From contig JBELHA010000084.1 of the NCBI GenBank assembly GCA_042091695.1, positions 1 to 5,796 of the forward strand: a stretch of DNA of 5,796 nt, read 5' to 3'. A program made the position numbers and the translations under genes. The stretch comes from Flavicella sp042091695 (GTDB lineage: Bacteria > Bacteroidota > Bacteroidia > Flavobacteriales > Flavobacteriaceae). Positions within the stretch are counted from its first letter, which is position 1. Every line of letters starts with the position of its first letter. Shown one piece after another: positions 1 to 5,600 of this stretch. The notes beneath the pieces are model-generated. The model searched no databases. It had not been told where the DNA came from and saw only the letters and a program-made list of their open reading frames with translations.

Positions 1-53
1 TAAACTAAAAACATCAACTACTCGGATTGGAAATCCGCGCGTACAGGTAATCA
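1..53. repeat. Partial copy of dispersed palindromic repeat (left edge)
   Basis: The first 19 bases are identical to positions 5748-5766 at the other end of the window, and similarity continues through a palindrome (CGGATT 23-28, spacer 29-31, AATCCG 32-37) to a GGTAAT tail also seen at 5693-5698. The copy is cut by the window edge, so its full length is not visible. It lies downstream of the receptor gene and has no U-tract directly after the stem on either strand, so I do not call it a terminator. It belongs to the same family as the tandem copies at 5601-5796 and has the same orientation. Positions 54-100 hold nothing I recognise. Confidence 0.75.
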
Positions 54-100
54 TTTTTGGGATGCAATGCATCACTTGTTCCGCATAGCCTTGAACATGT

Positions 101-2809
101 TTATAATGTATAGGACACTTGAAACATGCACATTCTTGGTAAAATAAATGTTTTTTCATCAGACACGAAGACACTTGACAAAGAATTTCGTTGCTTAAAA
201 GCAATGTTGAATATATTTGTTGCCCGGATTTCAAAAGTCCAAGAACTGTCTTCTTTTTGATAAAAAAGTGATGCGTTTGCAACATCAAAAGCACTTTTCA
301 TAGCCATGGTCTTATTGCTGTACTTTTCAAAGCTATAGTCTGCTTTGATGCTAAAATCTTTCAGAAAGGCATACTCTAAATGTGCTGAAAATACGTCTGT
401 ATGAAAAATTGAGGAGGTGTTTGCGCTGTATTCTGAAATCGATTTGGTATATCCTACTTCCAAAGTAAAGGTATCATAAAACCTTTTTTCAATACTGCTC
501 CCAACCACATAATTATTCGCGGAGTTTGCGACGAGTCTGTTATTGATTGGTTTTTCATACTTGGCAAGGCTCAAATTTCCAAATAAAGAAACTTTATAGC
601 TTCCAATCCCTTTTTTAAGACTTCCTCTGAGCGTCCATAGCTTGTCTTCAAAATGTGACAAGATTGGAGAAGCCATAATATCAATACCTTCTGTGTAAAT
701 TGTATTTTTAAAATTAGCTTCCTTGACTCGATAACTCACCTTCCAATTATACCAAAGGTCATTGAAAATACTAAAACGATTGTAACGGATTCGAAAATGA
801 TGATACAACTCATTTTTTAGCTGAGAATTTCCTTGATAGACGCTATTGAAGCTTCGTAAGGTCAGACCATCTGAAAGTTGTGAAATACTTGGGAATTTCG
901 CATTGAGATCATACTTAAAATGAAGCTTGTTCATACTATTAAATTCAACATTCATTGCCAATTGAGGCAAGACAATGACCTTCTCACTCACTAACTTTTT
1001 GTTGGGCTGCGCTATCTTCCAATTATAGAAATGATAAAAAAAACCAGGGGTAAGTGTAATTTTATTTTTTTGTGTTTTATAATGCACCCCAACAAATAGG
1101 TCTTGAAAGTGTACTCCTATGTCATTTTTAAATCCTACTTCAGCAAAATCATTCATTGTTCCATCGTCTAGAGTTTGGTACGCTGATGTTTCCAAATTAT
1201 CAAAAGCCAGCTCAGTGCCCATGGTCACATAGACATGGTTCATCCTATTGAGCACCCAATAGTACTTTATAGCTGTATTGATATTGTGTGAACGCGCTTT
1301 TTTTATTTTGGAAATAGCATAGATCTCTTCATTGCTCATAGGAAGTACATTGTGCAAAAGAGGCGCATCAGTCAACCAATTGATGCTCGGCGTTGCTTTG
1401 CGAAAATGGTACTTAAAAACAGTACTAATGGTTTGTTGTTTACTGATTTTTTGATGCCATTGTATCTCTTCTTTAAAAGAGACCTGATGAGCGTTTGCAT
1501 TGGAATGAATCGCATTCTGCACATCTTCAATGCTGGTCATGGTTTTTTCTTGTGAATGATTCCTAGACATTTTCACAAATGCTCTCATCCTAAAGTCTCT
1601 GTTCCCATTTGGTTTTACCTTGAGTGTAAGTGTACCCATTCCAAATCTGTTTTTTTGCTGTCTTTTATTGCTTCTATTTTCTATAAGATCATCACTCGCA
1701 AAGTAGGTGTTTCGTATGTGCGCTTCTGTTTTATTTTGTGTTCCAGACCAAATAGCATAGGTCGAAAGGTCTATGCGGTTATTGATGGTTTGCGTAAGGC
1801 TTAATGCTCCAAACTGATGAGTACTTGCAGTAACATTTTGATTTCTTGAGAACTGTTCAAAGCTGTCGTTTAAGAATGAGAAGTAGCTTTTGGCATCGCT
1901 AAGTAGGGCACTCATATCTCCTTCAAATTCAAGAAAGTTTTTAAAAGTAAAGGATTTCGCCCCTGTATTATTGACGTCTCCAATGCTATTTATAGCCGTA
2001 TTTGGACTGTAATAATACAAAGAAGGATGCAGAAGGTACCGATTTTTCATCCCTGATCCAATACCTACATCACCAAAAACAAATCTCTTTTTATCTTCTT
2101 TAAGTTGAATGTTGATTGCAATTGCATCGCGATCTTCTAAGCCTTTGAGAAAACCAATCTCGTTATAGTTCTCCAATACTTCTATGGCATCCACCACATC
2201 TGCAGGAATATTATTGACCGCTAATTTACCATCACCGGTAAAAAATTCTTTATTTTCAACGAGTAGCTTGGATACTTTTCTACCTTGAAAGGCCACATTG
2301 CCATCGCGATCCACTTCAAGCATGGGCAATTTTTTAAGGAGATCTCGCAGCTTGTGTTCATTTCCTGAGGTAAAAGCATCCGCTCGGAAGATAATCGTAT
2401 CTTTTTTAAATACCATTGGAAGTGTAGGTTCAATCAGAACCTCATCCAGTTGATGTACACTTTCTAAAAGGCTTACATTTCGGGAGATGTCCTTTTCATC
2501 TGTGGTGCATGACATGCTGCTCAGATGATAGCCCAAATGATGTATGATGATGCGATACTCTTGATTTCTAAAAAGCTTCACTTTATAATCACCAGTAGCA
2601 TCTGATATTGAAAAGGTACGCTGCAGATCACTTGATACAGGAATTGCAGTAATGTGTGCATTGCTAATTGGTTTTTGTAAATGATCTTGAATCACCCCAG
2701 ATAAAATTAGTTTTTGTGCCTGTAACCATGTCACGCTAAAGAAGAAAGTAGCTGCAAGTATTTTTTTAAGGCTATTACAGCGGTGCATTGTTTGTTTAGA
2801 ACTTCTCAT
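101..2809 (-). CDS. TonB-dependent-receptor-like outer-membrane protein with carboxypeptidase-regulatory-like domain
   Basis: This 902-residue protein is very probably an outer-membrane beta-barrel that imports or binds an unidentified substrate. Residues 1-32 look like a signal peptide (basic start, then ILAATFFFSVTWLQAQ, cut after AQ). Residues about 34-115 fit a carboxypeptidase D regulatory-like beta-sandwich (SGVIQD, ISNAHI, SDATGDYKV, LGYH). LDEVLIEP at 121-128 is the usual link to a plug domain, which covers about 135-245 (LRDLLKKLPMLEVDRDGNV, VENKEFFTGDGK, IPADVVDAIEVLENYNE). The rest is rich in alternating aromatic and polar strands, as expected for a barrel. The total length is normal for the smaller receptors of this type (OMP_b-brl_3-like) rather than for SusC. 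The ATG at 2809 directly follows the TAA of the GLPGLI gene, suggesting translational coupling; Met8 (2788) is an alternative start. There are no frameshifts. The substrate and the need for TonB are not shown. Confidence 0.88.
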   Translation of the reverse strand: MRSSKQTMHRCNSLKKILAATFFFSVTWLQAQKLILSGVIQDHLQKPISNAHITAIPVSSDLQRTFSISDATGDYKVKLFRNQEYRIIIHHLGYHLSSMSCTTDEKDISRNVSLLESVHQLDEVLIEPTLPMVFKKDTIIFRADAFTSGNEHKLRDLLKKLPMLEVDRDGNVAFQGRKVSKLLVENKEFFTGDGKLAVNNIPADVVDAIEVLENYNEIGFLKGLEDRDAIAINIQLKEDKKRFVFGDVGIGSGMKNRYLLHPSLYYYSPNTAINSIGDVNNTGAKSFTFKNFLEFEGDMSALLSDAKSYFSFLNDSFEQFSRNQNVTASTHQFGALSLTQTINNRIDLSTYAIWSGTQNKTEAHIRNTYFASDDLIENRSNKRQQKNRFGMGTLTLKVKPNGNRDFRMRAFVKMSRNHSQEKTMTSIEDVQNAIHSNANAHQVSFKEEIQWHQKISKQQTISTVFKYHFRKATPSINWLTDAPLLHNVLPMSNEEIYAISKIKKARSHNINTAIKYYWVLNRMNHVYVTMGTELAFDNLETSAYQTLDDGTMNDFAEVGFKNDIGVHFQDLFVGVHYKTQKNKITLTPGFFYHFYNWKIAQPNKKLVSEKVIVLPQLAMNVEFNSMNKLHFKYDLNAKFPSISQLSDGLTLRSFNSVYQGNSQLKNELYHHFRIRYNRFSIFNDLWYNWKVSYRVKEANFKNTIYTEGIDIMASPILSHFEDKLWTLRGSLKKGIGSYKVSLFGNLSLAKYEKPINNRLVANSANNYVVGSSIEKRFYDTFTLEVGYTKSISEYSANTSSIFHTDVFSAHLEYAFLKDFSIKADYSFEKYSNKTMAMKSAFDVANASLFYQKEDSSWTFEIRATNIFNIAFKQRNSLSSVFVSDEKTFILPRMCMFQVSYTL

Positions 2810-3550
2810 TTAGTTTTTGTTATACATTGCTCTCTCCAACGCCTCTTTCTTTTCTCGCATCACCTTATAAATTGAATCATATGCTCTGAGAGAAACCTTT
2901 CTTCCTTTTTTCGGTTTGCGCATCGCCTTTTCGTCTTGTTTTGACAGGTTAAACCGAATGTCTTTCAGCGAATACCTAAAAATATCGTCTGTCAATAGGA
3001 TTATCCCTCCAGGAAGGCCACAATACCCTAAAGGCCCTATCCTACAGCCTAACTCGGGTGCATACCAAGCTATTGTCTGGTTCTTTTTCTTGCTTTCACT
3101 CTTCAAAACTGCTTTGAAACAGGTATAATTCCCTATTTTTTGTTGTTCTTTTGTAAGGATCCACTCATGCTCACTTAGGCTCCTTTTGATGCGAAACATT
3201 TCTCCAAATTTTTCTTTGTACTGGATGATTTCCTTATTTTTTTGATCTACATATATCTTGCCTAGAATTTTTGCCTTCACACGCATAAAATCAACCTTAC
3301 TCTCATTTCTAGGCAGTGCATTCTCAGAAAAAAAGACCGAATTTTCATCCTTAAAAATCAATTTAAAATGTATCGGACTTTCTCTTCCTGATTCCTCAAA
3401 GATTCTTTTCAATACTTTCTTTTGTGCCGGATTTTCGATGGCATTAAAAGCATAATTTGACTGAATTGTATAGGTAGCCACTCCTTTATTTTTTTGAGTA
3501 AAGCAAAGTGTGCTTGTTATTAAAAAAATAATTGTTAATCGAATTCGCAT
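2810..3550 (-). CDS. GLPGLI family secreted protein
   Basis: This is a 246-residue exported protein of the GLPGLI family (Porph_ging type), which is specific to Bacteroidota and of unknown biochemical function. The signal peptide is residues 1-18 (MRIRL, then a hydrophobic run to CFT, cut before QKNKG). The family core is clear: GVATYTI at 23-29, EWILTKEQQKIGNYTCFKA at 129-147, IAWYAPEL at 170-177 region, and the signature motif YCGLPGGIILL at about 176-186. The motif has Gly where the family name has Leu. The C-terminal ~45 residues are very basic (KQDEKAMRKPKKGRK). I chose the ATG at 3550 because it starts at the signal peptide; the frame stays open upstream only to a non-standard ATT at 3595 and would add 15 non-signal residues. 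The stop abuts the ATG of the receptor gene, so the two form an operon. Members often sit beside such receptors, which suggests a joint outer-envelope role (inference). Confidence 0.9.
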   Translation of the reverse strand: MRIRLTIIFLITSTLCFTQKNKGVATYTIQSNYAFNAIENPAQKKVLKRIFEESGRESPIHFKLIFKDENSVFFSENALPRNESKVDFMRVKAKILGKIYVDQKNKEIIQYKEKFGEMFRIKRSLSEHEWILTKEQQKIGNYTCFKAVLKSESKKKNQTIAWYAPELGCRIGPLGYCGLPGGIILLTDDIFRYSLKDIRFNLSKQDEKAMRKPKKGRKVSLRAYDSIYKVMREKKEALERAMYNKN

Positions 3551-3561
3551 TGTTTCATATT

Positions 3562-3595
3562 TAAAATTAAAGTTGTCTTTAAAAAAAAGGGGCAA
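3562..3595 (-). promoter_or_regulatory. Possible Bacteroidota-type promoter for the GLPGLI-receptor operon
   Basis: Read on the minus strand, TAATTTTA (3569 to 3562) matches the flavobacterial -7 element TAnnTTTG in all but the last base, and a TTG at 3595-3593 lies 23 bases upstream, at the far end of the usual spacing. Transcription would then start almost at the ATG at 3550, giving a near-leaderless message. The site lies between the upstream terminator and the operon, where a promoter is needed. The match is weak. Confidence 0.3.
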
Positions 3596-3625
3596 TCATC
3601 GCTATGGAGAGATCCCGAAATAAAA

Positions 3626-3650
3626 AGGCTGTTTCGCAACCAAACAGCCT
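3626..3650 (-). terminator. Rho-independent terminator after the 107-residue gene
   Basis: A perfect 9-bp stem, AGGCTGTTT paired with AAACAGCCT, encloses a 7-base loop (3635-3641). On the minus strand it starts 11 bases past the stop codon at 3661-3663 and is followed by TTTTATTT. On the plus strand it is followed by CTTTTTG, so it could work in both directions, but no plus-strand gene approaches it. It separates the small secreted-protein units from the GLPGLI operon. Confidence 0.88.
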
Positions 3651-3660
3651 CTTTTTGTGG

Positions 3661-3984
3661 TTATTCTAACCATCCTAAATCTTTCGCGATTTCACACAAT
3701 TCTTTCAGTGTATCCACGGTTTCATCAATCAATTCGTCATCATCACTCACTTTTCTAAGCTCTCGTTTCAACCATCTTTTGAACAACCAACATTTTAGAG
3801 ATGTAATCTGTTCTAAGGAATCATTTACATTTTTAAAAACTTGTGCTTCCTTTATTTCAATTCTTGAAATCTCATTGCATGAGGAAGTTTGTGTCTCAAT
3901 TACAAGGGGCGTATTATCATTTGCAAAAGCAATCGTTCCTGCTAGCATAAAAGCCAGCACAAAAAATACATTTTTCATTTTCAT
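3661..3984 (-). CDS. Small exported protein, 107 aa, three cysteines, unknown function
   Basis: I do not recognise this family. Residues 1-21 form a signal peptide (MKMKN, then FFVLAFMLAGTIAFA) with a signal peptidase I site before NDN, so the mature protein is about 86 residues, periplasmic or secreted. It has cysteines at 36, 65 and 97, a basic stretch with Trp (KCWLFKRWLKRELRK, 64-78), then an acidic helix-like tail (DDDELIDETVDTLKELCEIAKDLGWLE). The ATG at 3984 is preferred over the in-frame TTG at 4002 because the signal peptide begins there, and the next Met (residue 3) is also possible. The first 12 codons and the whole leader are nearly identical to those of the lipoprotein gene at 4496-5065, while the mature parts share nothing obvious. 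The gene is followed directly by a strong terminator, so it is monocistronic unless transcription reads through from upstream. The opposite charges of the two halves would suit a helical hairpin or a partner-binding protein (inference). Confidence 0.75.
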   Translation of the reverse strand: MKMKNVFFVLAFMLAGTIAFANDNTPLVIETQTSSCNEISRIEIKEAQVFKNVNDSLEQITSLKCWLFKRWLKRELRKVSDDDELIDETVDTLKELCEIAKDLGWLE

Positions 3985-4212
3985 AGCATTTAATTGGTTC
4001 AATTTCTATACATGACGCATTTATAGTCTGTGTCGTTTAGCATGTGGACCCTCCACCTTTAGACTGTTCACTATCTTCTTTACTTTCAGAGCGAACATTC
4101 ATTTTTTTTTATCAAATCCTCACGAAGGATGTTCGTTGAATTCCGCTGTTTCCGTGTCCGAATGACCGTCAACTTTATAAAAGGGGGATTTTTTTTGTGG
4201 GGTATATGCTGC
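3949..4212 (-). repeat. Duplicated leader plus signal-peptide block, downstream copy
   Basis: This is a direct repeat of 5030-5294, differing at roughly 15-20 positions plus a few one-base indels over ~264 bp. It runs from TGCAGCA (minus strand) through CCCCCTTTTATAAAGTTGA, about 200 bases of leader, and codons 1-12 of the 107-residue gene, then identity stops abruptly. The 50 bases from about 4067 down to 4018 are identical in both copies except for edge changes. Two small hairpins are kept in both copies: ATCCT-cgaag loop-AGGAT (4116-4130) and GTGGA-CCC-TCCAC (4044-4056). The leader may carry the promoter and a regulatory RNA. A TAAAGTTG match to TAnnTTTG lies at about 4172-4179, but I see no convincing -33 TTG. 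Positions 4213-4320 contain nothing I can name. Confidence 0.85.
4037..4102 (-). other. Possible 21-codon leader ORF
   Basis: A short ORF begins with ATG after nine A residues and ends at TAA about 50 bases before the 107-residue gene. It would encode a Ser/Glu/Lys-rich peptide ending SKGGGSTC. In the second leader copy the same frame (5118-5174) carries three base changes, all silent (GAA/GAG, and AGT/TCT both serine), but its ATG is lost through a one-base shift. Part of this sequence also folds as the GTGGA-CCC-TCCAC hairpin. The frame may be translated as a leader peptide, or the pattern may be chance; the region is too short to decide. Confidence 0.25.
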
Positions 4213-4298
4213 AAGAAGTGCATCCAAGGGGACATCAATAAAAACAGCAGATCATAGGAATATTCAACGATGCAATCGATTGCCTAACAGGAGAGAAA

Positions 4299-4317
4299 TG
4301 CATACTTAAGTGATGCA
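4299..4317 (-). terminator. Weak hairpin after the small membrane protein gene
   Basis: On the minus strand TGCATCACTT pairs with AAGTATGCA with one bulged base and a tight TTAA loop, followed by TTTCTCTCC. It starts a few bases past the stop codon at 4321, where a terminator would be expected. The stem is short and the U-tract is broken, so termination would be inefficient; read-through into the next unit is possible. Confidence 0.25.
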
Positions 4318-4320
4318 CTC

Positions 4321-4488
4321 CTAGACCACGATCTTTTGATACATAAAATAGCACATAAAAAAAACCAATATCAAAATACGAAACAGTCTGTATGCATCTA
4401 TTTTCCTGTAGTTTCTTAATGTGTCTATGCATACTGCAATTGTTATTGCAGTAAAAAATGTGATATATAGACCATCTACTATTTTCAT
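4321..4488 (-). CDS. Small two-helix inner-membrane protein, 55 aa
   Basis: The product is 55 residues with two hydrophobic segments: about 7-23 (LYITFFTAITIAVCIDT) and about 36-52 (LFRILILVFFMCYFMYQ). They are joined by a basic loop (RNYRKIDAYR, 25-34), which by the positive-inside rule would face the cytoplasm and place both ends outside. No family is recognised. I chose the ATG at 4488, seven bases after the stop of the lipoprotein gene, because it starts just before the first helix; the frame is also open further upstream, overlapping that gene. The tight spacing means the two genes are almost certainly cotranscribed. Small membrane proteins placed directly after a possible toxin gene are often immunity proteins, but here that is an inference from position, size and topology only. 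There is no equivalent gene after the 107-residue unit. Confidence 0.6.
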   Translation of the reverse strand: MKIVDGLYITFFTAITIAVCIDTLRNYRKIDAYRLFRILILVFFMCYFMYQKIVV

Positions 4489-4495
4489 TATATCT

Positions 4496-5065
4496 CTATT
4501 CGCTCCACATGCAATCAGCAAAGTCATAAACAATCAGAGCTGCACCAATAAATCCAAGAGTTCTACTCGCTAGTTTACTTACTGCTCTTAGTAATGTCCG
4601 CCTGTTTGTAAACGAACTCCAAAACCCTTCATGAAGTTCCATTCCAACAAAAGCGCGTGCAGCACAATCTAACACTGATTGCTCTTTTGATGCATATGAA
4701 TTTGATTTAGTGGCGCTAACATCTTCAGCTAACAAAACGATTCCTACAATTGCAATTTCAGGAGATTTCAAATTACCAAATTGATCAATGATTTCACTTT
4801 TAGAAATACCTTCATTTAACAAAACAGAAAGCGTTTCATGAATAATAGGTTTCAATATTTCTCTCGCATCATCTTCTTCTAAGAATTTTTCAGATTTAAA
4901 CTTCAAATTGTTTTGTGTAATTAGATTTCTAAAGACATCTCTTAAGGTAGATCTATTTGCATTTACATTATAGAAATCATTGGTACTATCTTCTACATCA
5001 CAAGAAACTAAGTTGAAACTCAAAGACAAAAAAGCCAGTACAAAAAATAAATTTTTCATTTTCAT
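4496..5065 (-). CDS. Lipoprotein, 189 aa, with hydrophobic Cys-flanked C-terminal segment
   Basis: The N-terminus is a lipoprotein signal peptide: MKMKNLFFVLAFLSLSFN followed by the lipobox LVSC, with lipidated Cys22. The next residues (DVEDS) are acidic, which resembles the Bacteroidota surface-export signal, so the protein may sit on the cell surface. Residues 38-115 look helical (TLRDVFRNLI, FLEEDDAREILKPIIHETLSVLL, SPEIAIVGIVLLAEDV). The C-terminal part has the pattern VLDCAARAFVGMEL (131-144), a basic stretch (TNRRTLLRAVSKLASR), then GFIGAALIVYDFADCM (171-186), giving a cysteine pair at 134 and 185 around a Gly/Ala-rich hydrophobic helix. I recall similar tails in uncharacterised Bacteroidota proteins but cannot name a family; it is reminiscent of membrane-active, bacteriocin-like peptides. 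The ATG at 5065 is preferred to the in-frame TTG at 5083. The first 12 codons match the 107-residue gene. It is followed after 7 bases by the small membrane protein gene. Confidence 0.8.
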   Translation of the reverse strand: MKMKNLFFVLAFLSLSFNLVSCDVEDSTNDFYNVNANRSTLRDVFRNLITQNNLKFKSEKFLEEDDAREILKPIIHETLSVLLNEGISKSEIIDQFGNLKSPEIAIVGIVLLAEDVSATKSNSYASKEQSVLDCAARAFVGMELHEGFWSSFTNRRTLLRAVSKLASRTLGFIGAALIVYDFADCMWSE

Positions 5066-5294
5066 AGCATTTAATTGGTTCAATTTCTAAACATGAAGCA
5101 TTTATAGTCTGTGTCGTTTAGCATGTGGACCCTCCACCTTTAGACTGTTCAGAATCCTCTTTACTTTCAGAGCGAAAAATTCATTTCATTTTATCAATCC
5201 TCACGAAGGATATTCGCTGAATTTCGCTGTTTCCGTGTCCGAATGACCATCAACTTTATAAAAGGGGGTATTTGTTTTGTAGGGTGCTTGCTGC
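5030..5294 (-). repeat. Duplicated leader plus signal-peptide block, upstream copy
   Basis: This is the direct repeat of 3949-4212, about 1,080 bp away. It contains the same TTTTATAAAGTTGA stretch (minus strand, near 5264-5250), the same hairpins (5197-5211 and 5125-5137) and codons 1-12 of the lipoprotein gene. Compared with the other copy it lacks one T after the first hairpin and gains one T upstream of the conserved CGCTCTGAAAGTAAAG stretch, so the overall length is kept. The changes are mostly scattered single bases, as expected for a duplication that is not very recent or for occasional gene conversion. The promoter is probably within or just upstream of the block's right end, but no clear -33/-7 pair is visible. 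Confidence 0.85.
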
Positions 5295-5590
5295 ACTGGG
5301 TTATTTATAAACCTACACAGCTCTATTAGCAATTAGACATCACTGCTCGTTACATCAATTGTATGCAATGCATGACTACAATGATGGCGGAATGATCTGC
5401 TACAAATCCAAAAGCGCATCACTTTGTATGTTAAAAAGGAGTAAGGGTGGGTGCATTCGGCTTGCATACTGAACAGAAGGGTGAGCTTATGCAAACGAAT
5501 AAGGTTCAAGGTAGGGAAATTTCAGCACAAGGGCAACAAGTACTTCTCGACATTTATGAATATCGTGTGCATTTTTAGGAAAAACCTAAT
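5295..5590. other. Intergenic stretch without a convincing gene
   Basis: No gene with a recognisable product is present on either strand. A plus-strand ORF at 5447-5578 (GTG start, 43 residues, ending LLDIYEYRVHF) is preceded by AGGAG at good distance, but it matches no family I know and could be a decayed gene end or chance. A short palindromic ATGCAATGCAT lies near 5373-5383. This stretch is upstream of the first secreted-protein unit, so distal regulatory sites for it would lie here; none can be identified. Confidence 0.5.
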
Positions 5591-5600
5591 AACTTGGATT

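Noticed and set aside
1352..1804. Plus-strand ORFs of 67 and 82 codons.
   Set aside because: They are antisense shadows of the receptor gene with no independent features.
2916..3455. Plus-strand ORFs of 65-70 codons opposite the GLPGLI gene.
   Set aside because: They are antisense shadows of a clear family member.
3985..4002. N-terminal extension of the 107-residue protein from TTG (MNQLNA...), also possible at 5066-5083 for the lipoprotein.
   Set aside because: It would put six residues before an already complete signal peptide; its presence in both genes only reflects the duplicated leader.
4021..4098. A second overlapping leader ORF of 25 codons (MFALKVKKIVNSLKVEG..., other frame).
   Set aside because: It overlaps the first leader ORF, and the other leader copy has two amino-acid changes (K/R, V/L) and no ATG; coding evidence is weaker than for the Ser/Glu-rich frame.
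4106..4180. A frame in the leader reads KVDGHSDTETAEFNEHPS then stop, which resembles the OmpA C-terminal consensus around GH-S/T-D.
   Set aside because: It is short, has no start, and three of the four changes between the two leader copies alter the residue, so it does not look like a maintained or recently lost OmpA domain.
4272..4283. 12-bp palindrome GCAATCGATTGC, considered as an operator.
   Set aside because: It is single, lies downstream of one unit and outside the conserved leader, and has no matching site upstream of the other unit.
4235..4432. Minus-strand ORF of 65 codons overlapping the small membrane protein in another frame.
   Set aside because: It has no spacing logic after the lipoprotein gene and a less coherent hydrophobic pattern than the accepted frame.
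4433..4452. Perfect inverted repeat ACTGCAAT-TGTT-ATTGCAGT, considered as a terminator.
   Set aside because: It lies inside the coding sequence of the small membrane protein (ITFFTAITIAVC region) and has no T-tract on the correct side on either strand.
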